Below, piece after piece: positions 23,433-33,866 of a stretch of DNA of 64,000 bases. Origin of the DNA: Pieris napi (lineage: Eukaryota > Arthropoda > Insecta > Lepidoptera > Pieridae). Where the stretch lies: contig NC_062255.1 in NCBI RefSeq assembly GCF_905475465.1, positions 1,860,001-1,924,000 on the forward strand, given 5' to 3'. Position numbers and translations under genes: made by a program. How positions within the stretch are numbered: the stretch's first letter is position 1; every line of letters begins with the position of its first letter. The notes beneath the pieces are model-generated. The model was not told the DNA's origin. It saw nothing but the letters and a program-made list of their open reading frames with translations, and did no database searches.

Positions 23433-23479
23433 GGTTGATTTGTTAGTTCCTTAAGCGCATGGTATGCGATATATCACAC

Positions 23480-23735
23480 AACACATCTCTCATGATATCA
23501 ACGGTAGGAACAAGCAGAACATAAATACCATCCGTATCACGTCGATATCCGTAGTTCCACAACTGAGCGTTTCTAAAGGCAGTTTTTGCCGCGCACCACC
23601 ACTATGTGGAACCAGCTACCCGATGAAGTATTTTCGAACCAATTCGACTTAGGGTCCTTCAAGAAAAGAGCGTACCAATTCTAAAAAGGCCAGATGATAT
23701 CACTTAACATCAGGTGAGCCTTCGGACCGTTAGCT
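23480..23735 (+). repeat. LINE polymerase 3' end, best copy of family
   Basis: The frame reads ITSISVVPQLSVSKGSFC, then RAPPLCGTSYPMKYFRTNST and FKKRAYQF after small gaps. This S..PQLS..KGSF.RAPP.WN.LP..VF pattern is the C-terminal end of jockey/CR1-like LINE polymerases, and is followed by the CACTTAACATCAGGTGAGCC 3' UTR word. Fragments of the same family lie at 11765, 16425 (-), 19690 (-), 44325 and 52790 (-). Confidence 0.65.
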
Positions 23736-24989
23736 TTCTATTACATAAAATGCTTGCCAAATAAAGTAACCATTTACCAATAATTGTTGGAGGTAGTCAT
23801 AAAAAAAATGAGTCAAATAGTTCACTACTTCTTTGTGTATGAGGTAATTACAAAGAACATTAACCCAATACAACCTTAGAACTGATGACGAATCGAGTTT
23901 TTCTTTAAATCCACGAAAGCGAATAATCCTATACAATGTTACAAATGTATAATTAGACATTTCCTAACGTCAATATAAAGTAATGTATCAATCAAATCCA
24001 CACTTTATTCTTAACACTGTACGAATCGCATTGCAAAGTTATTGCATTTGACGTCATGAGGGGACATAAATCAGGAATTTCCGGTAACCAAGCTAATTAT
24101 ACAATGTTCCAGACATTAATTTTAACTTTAGCAATATGGTAATACACGCGTTTTTATTAACAGTCAAAGCGGCGTAAACAAGCCAATTTTGAGAGATTTT
24201 TCTACGTCAATCGCATTCGTTTCTTTACAAACTGTATATTTGTAAACTTATCTATGTTAGAGAGTCCATTAATTTTTATACAATTAAGGGCCCACACTTA
24301 ATTTCAATTTAAAACTTATTAGATACATTTCCGGCTGACATATCTGTCAGATTATAACGAATCAAGCGATACAGAAAGTAATAAAACAACACTCCTCTAT
24401 AAGGTATCTAGCCTAGAATATGAAATCAGTAACCTGTCTTCTGGGGTAGCCAATAATCATATTGGTCAATAGTCATATAGACAGAGACATATGTACTCTC
24501 AACCACTACTCAAAAATGGTTAAATTATTCAGTATTCAAAAAAATATCATACATTTGCGATACCGTTAATCGAATAATGGCTCAACCTTTCGTGACCGTA
24601 GTGAGCACATAGTTTATACTGAGGTCAGGGCCGATACATAGACGCCACATAGTTATATATCTCCCAGAATATTTATTCTATTAACGGCTAAAATGGATAA
24701 CAGTCTGTCTTAATTAGGACGCATGATATGATGTTGCAGTGATGACATAAAATTCAATGTCTTAATAATTTCAGCACAAAAACTCTAATCATGGACTGGC
24801 TTTTAGTATCATAATCATGACAAAGCGGAAAATCTTCAGCGTTACAAGACAGAAGCAAATATTTACTACGAACTTAGATTAAGTTATATATAATTATTCT
24901 ATTTAGTTTAATAATTTTATTCTAAACTGACAATTTTAGGCATTCGTTCTTTGTTAACTTGGTGCCGAAAATTAATCAACAAAGCTTTT
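23736..24989. other. No gene seen
   Basis: No supportable coding or repeat feature. Confidence 0.4.
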
Positions 24990-25240
24990 TATAAATTTGA
25001 GGACTACTTAAATGATCCTAATCCTTGGGATTGAATTGCTCCAGTTCAAACAATTTGTATGACAATACTTGGCGATTAAAAAGAGTGGCGGAAAGTTTCT
25101 TGCCAGTTCTTCTTACCCGCTCTACGCCCTTGACTTGCGAACTGGTAGTAAATGTAAATTAACGATTAATTTAACTTGACGATTCAAAAGTGTACTTGGT
25201 TACCCACTTGAATAAAGATATTTTGAGTTTGAGTTTGCCA
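24990..25240 (+). repeat. Dispersed retroposon tail, copy 4
   Basis: Includes AATGATCCTAATCCTTGGGA, AAAGAGTGGCGGAAAG, CTTGACTTGCGAACTGGTAG and the end ACTTGAATAAAGATATTTTG with a (TTTGAG)n-like tail. The inverted copy at 49745-49935 shares the AATCCTTGGGATTGA block, so the two form a subfamily. Confidence 0.7.
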
Positions 25241-26565
25241 ATAAATTATATTATTAGTATATATCACGGTCATACATCCATAAAATGGCTTGGCTTATTC
25301 TTAAACATAAATAAAATCTGTATGTTCTATGATTTCTAGTCTTTGGTTAAAAACTCAATAGCTTATCAAATTCGTGTAACCCACACTGAGTCATAATAAT
25401 GTACTTTGACAAATCGCTCTGTGCCGATTATAACTACCCCATATGAAAAAAAGTCCTGTTTCACTAGTCTATAGGTTAGTTGTGATTTCCAAACAAACAA
25501 AATAGGGAATAACGGAATCAAATGTTTTATTGTAAAGGACAGTATTAATAATTGAGGAATTAAGAATACCCTTAATATGACTGTTTGAGACGAACTAGTA
25601 CTTGTTTCACTAGCAATGGTTTGGGCATAATTCCGTCACTGGCGTCTATCGATCTTCCCTACATAGGTCTGGTATTGATCGCACGCCACATCTGAACCAT
25701 TACACCTAGGTAATGTAAACTTTAGCTCACCTGTTAAATATGTAATACTTCGCTATATAATTTCTGTTTGTATTTTACGACAATTCATTGGTGTAATGTA
25801 TTATTTGCGTACATTGTATTTATCATTTACTGAAGCAACTAGGCTTGCAATCAAAAAAATTGTTTAATTGAAATATGAACCCATGACCAAACGACGAAGA
25901 AAGTAAGGAGAAGCAGTGTGCAATAGCTTCTAAATTTACTTATATGAAAACAACTGTTAATACAATAAAGAAGAATGAAAGATACGGGTTTTACGGTAGA
26001 GAACTTTATAAACAAGGGAGCATTTAAAAAAAATCTATTAGATATCATATTATTAATTAACAACCATTAGTTTAGTTTTTTGCTATCAGAGGTGGGGCCA
26101 CACCAGTCTCTGCTTATAAGAAATCCGGGCGGGCAATGCCCATTAAAACCTCGTGGCGTTCTAACAAGGTTGAATTGAAATATTGGGAACAAAACCGTCT
26201 TAAAAATCCAAATATTATGTTGTTATGTTACAGTATGCAGTGCTTGTAATTAAATATAAAACACGCATTCACTAGCAACACATTATGTATTACACAGCAC
26301 ATCATATTAAACTTATTGAATGTGTATATAATAATTACGTAAGTCTCTCAGGGTAATGGAGCCAATCGAATATCGTTAAACCTATGCGGGCATCATTACT
26401 GCTGCATATTGTTAAATTGTTACAAGTATATAAAGCAACAATGTATTAACAAATTATCTTACAAGGTTATCAAATTTAACTAAAGTTCAACTCCCTCCGT
26501 AAGTCACGAGTTCGGTAGGTAACAGAAGCCCCTGCGTCTGATACCTGGGAAACATTTTCAGTACT
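25241..26565. other. No gene seen
   Basis: No supportable feature. Confidence 0.4.
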
Positions 26566-26808
26566 GCCCTGCGATTCTGTAACTCACTTCACGAACTCAC
26601 ACAGCGGTTTTCGCATCGGCGGTCTCTCTCAAATCAGTCGTGAAGCAGTCATTTTATGATTTGGCATTCTGAAAAGGTGGGAGCTTGTAGTTTATTGTTT
26701 ATCAGAATGCCAAATCATAAAATGACTGCTTCACGACTGATTTGAGAGCGACCGCCGATGCAAAAACCGCTGTGTGAGTTCGTGAAGTGAGTTACAGAAT
26801 CGCAGGGC
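26566..26808. mobile_element. 243-bp foldback (long palindrome) element, copy 1
   Basis: Two arms of about 107 bp, starting GCCCTGCGATTCTGTAACTC, are nearly perfect inverted copies separated by a unique spacer of about 30 bp (AAAGGTGGGAGCTTGTAGTT and more). A second copy of exactly the same length is at 56908-57150 with the spacer reversed. There is no open frame. Transcripts would fold into a long hairpin. Confidence 0.9.
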
Positions 26809-28569
26809 AGAAGGCATTTAGTTAAAAAGATATCAATCTAAAAGGAAAAAGTGTACTCTCATAATATTCTATATGCAGAACTTTCAACATACACAGCTAC
26901 AAAACACTTTTTGCATTTAGGAAAGTTGATTTAAAATTGTAATACAAGAAAACGTCACAATTCGCGATATCGTGATTTGTATATTAAGTTAAGACCTTCC
27001 TCGTGCAATGCTCACTGCATTTATTATATTATTATTGCTCAGTAGTTCTTCAATGACATCTTTCGCATTTTATTACCGTTTAACCAAGGTAGTAAAAGAA
27101 GTTTTTATACTGCCATTGTATAAATTTTCATGCAACATTTACTGAAGAAATAAACAATATAGATTATTAAGAATATAAGGCTTTAAAGTTCTTTTTCTTC
27201 TAGCACAAATCCTGACTTTAATTCTAAATACCAGATTTTTTCACTAAACTAATAATATTAGTTCTTCAATGTTGAGTAAAAATTTTAATACTTAATGGAG
27301 CCTGTTCAATCTTGAGCCTTAGTATGTTCAATCTAATGTAATTAAAGTAATTGCACCTAATTTCTTTGCTGTTGGTAACACAGACTGACAATTTAAGAGT
27401 ATACTAGAAAGCAAATATCAACCTCAATTATATTCTACTGTCGGGCATACTCAAACCAATTTAAACAATCAAGACCCATCCATACCCTGCTTCAATTGAG
27501 GCGGTAGCTGTAATAGGCTACATTAATTTTAATCACAATTGATTAATATATATATATATATATATATATGTCAAGTTTTGTGAGTTGTATTCAATAGATC
27601 AGTAATAGAATAGTCAGCCAGGAAAAGCTTTAAGCCTTCTTCTTTATATTAGTTACAAAAATTTAACAGCAACAATAGTTTATGTTTAAAATATGACACA
27701 TTCATTCATGTAACAATAATTTTATTCTAGTAACAACAAAGCACCAATGTGATACTTTCTATGTTTATTTAATATAAGAAACCATTAATGTTCTATAAAC
27801 ATACTACTTAATATAATAACCAAGTAGAAACCTAGAATTTAAGATGAAAGATGTAGGCGGGAGAAGAACTAGTACATATATGACTGTATACTACATACTA
27901 TGATCTACGCCAATTACCAAAATATCCACCTAACAGTATCTAAGATAAACAAGACATAACAGGTAGGTAGGTGTAAGTATAATTATTATTTTACGACACA
28001 ATAAGTGACGAAAAATTGATGCAAAACAACAGTACACAACAACTGTAAATTTTGTAGAGGTCAAGCAAATATAAGTACCTTAATATTTTTAACAAGTTGA
28101 ATAAAATTAATTGTAATCAAGGGTAAATTTTTCATCAATATCTAACATATTATGTAATTCAAATTACAGCCAGTAATTTTTATTGCTTAATTATATTAAG
28201 TTTAGCATAAAAAGTAATTATGAACAAGTTAAGATACTTAACAAAATACATTCATGTCAGCTAAGTAAACTAAATAAAAATAACTTGTGACACAAAATAT
28301 GTGACTGGAGCCAAATTAAGGTCATACAATAAGACAACAAATTTATATTCATACACAAAATAAGTCCTAAATTTTAAAATATTGCAGGTACAGAATTATC
28401 TTTTAGAAATTTTCAACTCTTACAAGTTATATTTCTTCATGTTCTAATGACATATTTAGCTGTAGAAACCAGTTTATGATATCACTTCCTTATGACTACA
28501 TAGTCACCTTGGTTTGCTTATTGCTTACTCTACCTTTTTGCGACGAAATGAAGATAAGCAAATTATTCA
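26809..28569. other. No gene seen; (TA)n at 27544-27569
   Basis: AT-rich intergenic or intronic DNA with one TA dinucleotide run. If 28642-28725 is a first exon, this may be the intron of that gene, but I could not identify a following exon. Confidence 0.4.
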
Positions 28570-28725
28570 CTAATCGCACCTATATAGTTGTCGATTGCGG
28601 ACATAATCTTTAGGTTTATAATATAAATCATTTAAACTTACATTTTCTGATAGGTAAAGCAGTAACAAGAATCCAAGGATGCTTGGTATAATTTTCTGCA
28701 GAATCCTTTCTCCGCTGCCAGCCAT
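28570..28725 (-). CDS. Putative small membrane/secreted peptide or first coding exon
   Basis: The start at 28725 sits in CAAAATGGC, a strong insect start context. The first residues MAGSGERILQKIIPSIL are followed by GFLLLLYLSEN, one hydrophobic segment fitting a signal peptide or membrane anchor. After codon 28 (28642) comes a full consensus donor, AAT/GTAAGT, so the exon may end there in phase 0; read through without splicing, the frame stops at 28570 and gives 51 residues. It lies about 970 bp from, and divergent to, the Myb/SANT-like gene. No family was recognised, and no following exon was found on the minus strand to the left. What is seen is a start, a hydrophobic segment and a donor; that it is a gene is inferred. 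Confidence 0.45.
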   Translation of the reverse strand: MAGSGERILQKIIPSILGFLLLLYLSENVSLNDLYYKPKDYVRNRQLYRCD

Positions 28726-29696
28726 TTTGACTCACTTAACTTCACAACTTATAGGTAAATTTGATTGTTACTTATTTGTCATATCATACTTGGAATCACA
28801 ATATTATTTATTTAATCAGTGCCCACAACCAAAATTAAACATAAATGATTATGACGCACTACTACTACCTCCAAGTTTATTTTCCAAAATGAAAATGACA
28901 ATTTATAGGGATTCTTGAATTTACGACCGCAGCACAGACCACAGATGCGTAATATACTATACGTTACTCGACACTGACGTAAAACATATTTGCACAGTTG
29001 CACTCCACAGTGTAGCCACAGACTAGACCGTACTCAGAGTATATAGCACTATAATAAGCGAAAAACCAGTAAATATACAAAGATTATTTTGGAAGCTATT
29101 TGCTTTATTGATGTAGAGGACTCAGACTTTATCACAAATCTCAGTTAGCACTAGGAAAAGGCTTACAGGGTAAAATTCAAATAAAAGACTTTGCGCTAAA
29201 TCTAAATCTCGGACAAAGAAAATATAGATAGATAAAAAAAATGTTTTGGGTTATGATAAATGTTATATCGGGCTTTCGTTTCTAAATTTAACCCATTCTG
29301 TCTACAGGCTATTAATGGTACAATTAAGAAGATTAGAATACATCTTAATAAGTCTTTCATAACTTATATCTGTAAGTAATAAATAATATGTCTGTGGTAC
29401 TACAGATTACTGATAAAGGTATATCAGTAATCTATGGCGTAACAAATAACAATTAACAATCAACAAACAAAAATTAAGATAATTAAAAGTTAGGCTTAAA
29501 TTTTATAATCTTTTATGAATAGATAAATTTCTTTAGTAGATTTTTTATTTCAGAGTTTCTATATCCCATACAATGAGTGTTGTTGTTATATAAATAACAA
29601 CGTTTTTAAATAATACATAGAATATTTCTTTATAAGGCAGCCAGCTAATGTGTAAGTAAAATTTAAAACTAAGGGGAAAATTCATATTCTTAATAA
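28726..29696. promoter_or_regulatory. Divergent intergenic region
   Basis: About 970 bp between the putative minus-strand exon (28725) and the plus-strand Myb/SANT-like gene (29697). It presumably holds both promoters. No clear TATA box with fitting spacing was found for either gene. Confidence 0.4.
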
Positions 29697-30536
29697 ATGG
29701 AGGAAAGAAAAAGAAAGCGAAACTTGTATGTAACGCCTACACAAAAGAAAAAATTAATTGAACTTCTATCAAAACACCCAATGTTATTATCTGGTAAAAG
29801 AACACAGAACTTTACTAACATGGATGCTCAACGGGTATGGCAAAGCATAGCAAAAGAATGTAATTCCATACCTGGATCTAAAAAACATTGGCGTCAATGG
29901 AAAAAAGTAAGTTAATAAGATAAGTGTTCTGCTAAATTTGGCATTATATGATGTATATTACTTAAATTATTGTGTATAAAAAAACACACAAGATCCAAGT
30001 AATTAAATTTATAGTTTTAACTAACATACTAAAATTTTCAGTCATGGCAGGATATGAGATCAAAATATTTTAAAAGAAATTCTGTAAAAATTAATGATGG
30101 ACCATCTATAAAAACTTTAATTACTAAACTAGAAGAGGAATGCCTTTCAACTTCTAAGAATGATGAGGATTTTACAGAAACAACAGAGTTTGTGATGTTA
30201 GATGAAAGTCAAGAGATATATCATGATGAGAATCTCTCCCATGAATCCATCAGTGAACCGGCATCACCACAAGAAGAAAAAGTTTTTGCAATAGAATCAC
30301 AACCCACAGAAACAAAATCTAACCATAAGAGTAAATATAAAAATAATGATCATGATTGTGAACCCACAGGTTGTAATATAAATTGTGACATATTGTTATC
30401 AAATGAAAAAAGAAAAATAAAACTAAAAGAAGACTTTATTAATTTTAAAAAAGATTATTTTAGACAAAAATTAAAGCTGTTAAAAGAACAAACAGAAGCC
30501 TTAAAAAGTATTGCTAAGGAAATATGTAATAAATGA
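29697..30536 (+). CDS. Myb/SANT-like DNA-binding domain protein (two exons)
   Basis: Coding exons are 29697-29906 and 30042-30536, joined in phase 0 across a 135-bp intron (donor AAA/GTAAGT, acceptor TTTTCAG/TCA), giving 234 residues. Residues about 8-85 fit a Myb/SANT-like helix-turn-helix of the type common in insect regulatory or transposon-derived proteins (zeste-like): YVTPTQKKKLIELL, then RVWQSIAKECNSI, then WRQWKKSWQDMRSKYFKR, the tryptophan-rich third helix interrupted by the intron. The middle is acidic and Ser/Thr-rich. The C-terminus (residues about 195-234) is a charged helix, FKKDYFRQKLKLLKEQTEAL, likely a coiled coil for dimerisation. The role is inferred to be nuclear DNA binding; target unknown. 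It may be a domesticated Harbinger-type accessory protein, since that family shares this fold, but no transposon ends were seen. Confidence 0.85.
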
Positions 30537-31119
30537 AGTTACAGCTTATATCTAGAATTTATTTTATTTATTTAATGTACTAGGAAAAATTCATAGTTAA
30601 ACTACAAACAGGTTTCTATATATGAGATATATATGATATAGGTTTTTCTTTATAGAAATACAAAAGTATATTTTCAAATTTAAAAATGTTTGTTCATGGA
30701 TTAGCACTTCTTAAAATTATTTCGTTGAAGAATACAAAAAAATTACATGACTACAGCTGTTTCGTATTTTATAAAAAAGACTCAAAGGACACGTTCCGTT
30801 ATGATTTGACTGACCCATTGATATATTGTATAAAGAAAATATTTTATCTGTTATCTTTACAATAAGACATTTCAAGTTTTTACAGTTGACAGTTCTTCTG
30901 TCAATATTTTCTAGTTGTCATTAGTCATTCGTCACAGACCACAGTTCACTTTAGTTGTCAAGATTTATCATATTGTAATTTGTATATAATGCACTCTGAT
31001 ATTATGTTAATTTTATTAATAATACATTGAATAAAAAAAAATCGATATAGTGCGGCTAATTTGAATAAAATGTCTATTTAATATGAAGATTTGTTTTCGC
31101 ACATAACTTCTCCGATGCA
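30537..31119. other. Intergenic region between Myb-like gene and GPANK1
   Basis: AT-rich. No additional gene, and no clear TATA box in a position that fits GPANK1, was found. Confidence 0.4.
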
Positions 31120-32034
31120 ATGTACCATAAGGATTACAGTAACTTCGTCCGTCCAACACTTGATGATGCAGCTGTTGTACCATCTACCAATTTCCCGATC
31201 CCAAAGCTTAGCGGAAAAGAAGCTAGGAAACTCTATTTAGAAGAAGTGAGAAATATAGAAGACCCTCACATAATTTCTAATGATGAATCCAATGTGCCTG
31301 AAAAATTACTTTGTAAGCGTAAGATTGATCCTAACTTGACGGATCAAGAATTATTTCAAAGTATTCAAAACAATTGCATTGATGTGGTGAAATCTACTTT
31401 AGATACTTTTCCATATAAAATTGACTTGAAAGATGAATTTGGTTGGAGTTTGCTAATGATAGCATGTCAGGCAAATTCAGTAGATATTGTAAAAGAACTA
31501 ATAAAACGCGGTATTGATACAACTGTTAGAGATAAAGCTGGAAACTCTGCCCAAAGCCTAGTCATACAAAACAAAAATATTGTGCTAGCTAATATACTTC
31601 TTATGCAAGCTACTGAAGATATCAAACCAATAAAAACACAAGTTAAGTTAAAAAAACAAGACTATCAGTGCCCAATTTGTAACAACTTATTTTTTTCTGA
31701 TAGGGAACAGCATTTATCATCTACACTACATAATATAAATGTAAGTAAAGGAAAGAAAATTCCAACAAACTATGTTATTCCTGAATCAAATAAGGGATTT
31801 CAAATTATGTTGAAGGAGGGTTGGGACAAAGAAACAGGATTAGGTCCAGACGGTGCTGGAGCTAAATATCCAATTAAAGCAACTATGAAGAAAGACAGAA
31901 CTGGACTGGGATTGAAAAAAAAGGAAGAAAGTTCTGAGAAAAAATCTCCTAAAATTGTCAATAAAAAATTTTTAAAAAGAGAAGAGCATAAAAACAAAAT
32001 TATGGAGATCAGGTTTCGTAGAGAGTTTTACTAA
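31120..32034 (+). CDS. GPANK1: G-patch and ankyrin-repeat protein, GPANK1-like
   Basis: Single-exon gene of 304 residues. Residues about 70-165 hold ankyrin repeats (DEFGWSLLMIACQANSVDIV, then GNSAQSLVIQNKN). About residues 181-206 form a C2H2 zinc finger (CPICNNLFFSDREQHLSSTL followed by H). A G-patch lies at about 223-268: GFQIMLKEGWDKETGLGP, then KYPIKATMKKDRTGLG. Ankyrin, zinc finger and G-patch in this order match GPANK1 (BAT4), and the length is close to the usual one. G-patch proteins bind RNA and often activate DEAH helicases; the specific role of GPANK1 is poorly known. The tail is Lys-rich, consistent with a nuclear protein. A polyadenylation signal AATAAA is at 32117-32122. The gene converges with colt, whose stop is 367 bp away. 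Confidence 0.92.
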   Translation: MYHKDYSNFVRPTLDDAAVVPSTNFPIPKLSGKEARKLYLEEVRNIEDPHIISNDESNVPEKLLCKRKIDPNLTDQELFQSIQNNCIDVVKSTLDTFPYKIDLKDEFGWSLLMIACQANSVDIVKELIKRGIDTTVRDKAGNSAQSLVIQNKNIVLANILLMQATEDIKPIKTQVKLKKQDYQCPICNNLFFSDREQHLSSTLHNINVSKGKKIPTNYVIPESNKGFQIMLKEGWDKETGLGPDGAGAKYPIKATMKKDRTGLGLKKKEESSEKKSPKIVNKKFLKREEHKNKIMEIRFRREFY

Positions 32035-32116
32035 AATGTAACATGTAACATTGTTCAATGTTTAATTTAGGTTACAATAGTTATTACTATATATCCTTTA
32101 AGCACAAAATGAGGAA

Positions 32117-32155
32117 AATAAACAACATTTAAACAGGCAAATATAAAAGTTTATT
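32117..32155. terminator. Convergent polyadenylation signals
   Basis: AATAAA on the plus strand at 32117-32122 suits GPANK1, and TTTATT at 32150-32155 gives AATAAA on the minus strand for colt. The two mRNAs probably end within a few tens of bases and may overlap. Confidence 0.5.
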
Positions 32156-32400
32156 TCAAAAGACACTGATCACATCTTGAACAAAATTATGTTCTTCTGA
32201 ATATAATATAGTAAACAATTTTAAGAAATATAATTATTTAACAAAAGTATTTTTTTTTGAGCATTATATTAAAAAGTTGTTATATAAGGAAAAGAATTAA
32301 AAAATGCATGGAAATCTGCATTAGAAGTTAATCATATAAATAACATTCATTTTATCTTATCTACTATCATACAAATTTGTTGCTAGACTATAAGTAGTAA

Positions 32401-33297
32401 TCAAAGATTAGGGGCTACCCAGTCAAGGAATTTGACAGCCAATTCAAATCCAACAAAGCAAGCAGCGTTCGCTGGGAAAGCTCTGATCATTACTGGAGCT
32501 ACGCCTTTATATAAAGCTGTAGGTCCTTCTTTTTCCATTAACTGTTTGAACACATCTCGCATACCATTAGGGTAAGTCCCCTCTGGGGCAGTCTGTAATC
32601 TGCTCTTCAAAACATCAGCTGGCATGCCTACCAGCCAGTTAGCTATACCAGCACAACCCCCAGCAACAACTGTTGCCAACATTTTTAATTTAGCACTAGC
32701 ATCCTCAGGTACTAAAACCTCTTTAACACCTTCATAGGTCATAAAATACATTCCACTTGCAGGCACATCTCTCAAAATGGTGGCAACACTACCCTTATAA
32801 ATACTTCTGATACCACCCTCTGCATATAACTGCCTGGCACAGTCCAGCATACCACTGTACTTTTGTGGTCCACTGCCACCTTGTTGAATTTGAAGTAAGC
32901 ATTTAATTCTCTCACCTGGAGCCATGATAGATGTTGTAAATATACCTGAGAAGGCACCAGCCGCAAACAGCTCTGTTCTAGTAAGTATATGCCCCTCATC
33001 CGACTTTATCAGCTTTTTCCCTAGTCCAAAACCAAAAAAACTGATAGCAAAAATTGGTGCCACTCCAGTTAATGGTGCTGACATACCCTTGTAAAGACCT
33101 TTGAATCCCTCTCTCTGGACAGTTTTTTGGAAACAATCAATGGTGCCAGCGTACAAGGCCTTCTGGCCTGGTTGCGGTAGAGGCATAGTTTGTAATCTTA
33201 CTTTAATAGTATCCATTGGATGCCCGGCTAAAACTGTGCAAACTCCACCAAAGCCGCCACTTAAAAAGTATTTTATAGGGCTACTTTTCTCAGACAT
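32401..33297 (-). CDS. colt: Mitochondrial carnitine/acylcarnitine carrier (colt, SLC25A20)
   Basis: A 298-residue, intronless member of the mitochondrial carrier family. It exchanges acylcarnitine for carnitine across the inner mitochondrial membrane, feeding fatty acids to beta-oxidation. The three tandem repeats of about 100 residues each carry the P-x-D/E-x-x-K/R signature: HPMDTIKVRL (residues 26-35), APGERIKCLLQIQ in repeat 2, and MPADVLKSRL in repeat 3. The LQTMPLPQPGQ segment, the FFGFGLGKKL segment and PGERIKCLLQIQ are characteristic of the carnitine carrier rather than other family members. Six membrane helices are expected. The start at 33297 is the first ATG and gives the normal N-terminus. 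The Drosophila orthologue is congested-like trachea. It lies head to head with SMARCAL1 (570 bp apart). No defect was seen. Confidence 0.97.
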   Translation of the reverse strand: MSEKSSPIKYFLSGGFGGVCTVLAGHPMDTIKVRLQTMPLPQPGQKALYAGTIDCFQKTVQREGFKGLYKGMSAPLTGVAPIFAISFFGFGLGKKLIKSDEGHILTRTELFAAGAFSGIFTTSIMAPGERIKCLLQIQQGGSGPQKYSGMLDCARQLYAEGGIRSIYKGSVATILRDVPASGMYFMTYEGVKEVLVPEDASAKLKMLATVVAGGCAGIANWLVGMPADVLKSRLQTAPEGTYPNGMRDVFKQLMEKEGPTALYKGVAPVMIRAFPANAACFVGFELAVKFLDWVAPNL

Positions 33298-33866
33298 TTT
33301 AATTGATTATTCTTGATGCAGCTAAAGTGAAAGTTTTAGTTATAACAGTTGAGGAAACTTTTGTCAGAAACTTGTTTTATGTTTAAAATTTTAAATTGAA
33401 ATGTCAAAGTCCAAAAATCAACAGGGTCAGGTTCCACAGATTATAATTGGGTCGCTAATTCCCATGTTCAAGAGATAAATTTTTAGTTGTCTTGAGTTTG
33501 GTTCTATTTTAAAAGTCAAGTGTCACTGTCGTTCCAAAAACAAATCCGTATTAGATGTGATCTGTCGAATTATTATTTAACTCACCAATGACCAATCAGG
33601 AATCACCATATTCCATAAGTAATAATAATAACATAATAACAAACACTTGAAAATTGAAAAGTGATGCTTTTCCCATTAGGGACAAAAATTATATTTTTAA
33701 CGTGACGTGAAAAATGATACGTCTCTAGAACTCGATTTAAAAAGACCTGTTGTGTATTAATTATTAACTTATTGATGTGGCATCATCAAAGGTGTGCGGC
33801 GTGCGCCAAGAATTTAACTGGGCTCAGTTTAAATAAACCCTAAGGTGTTAGAAACTTAAGCAAGAC
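33298..33866. promoter_or_regulatory. Shared upstream region of colt and SMARCAL1
   Basis: 569 bp between two divergently transcribed genes that are normally broadly expressed. No TATA box is obvious on either side, which fits housekeeping-type promoters. Its bidirectional role is inferred from position only. Confidence 0.5.
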
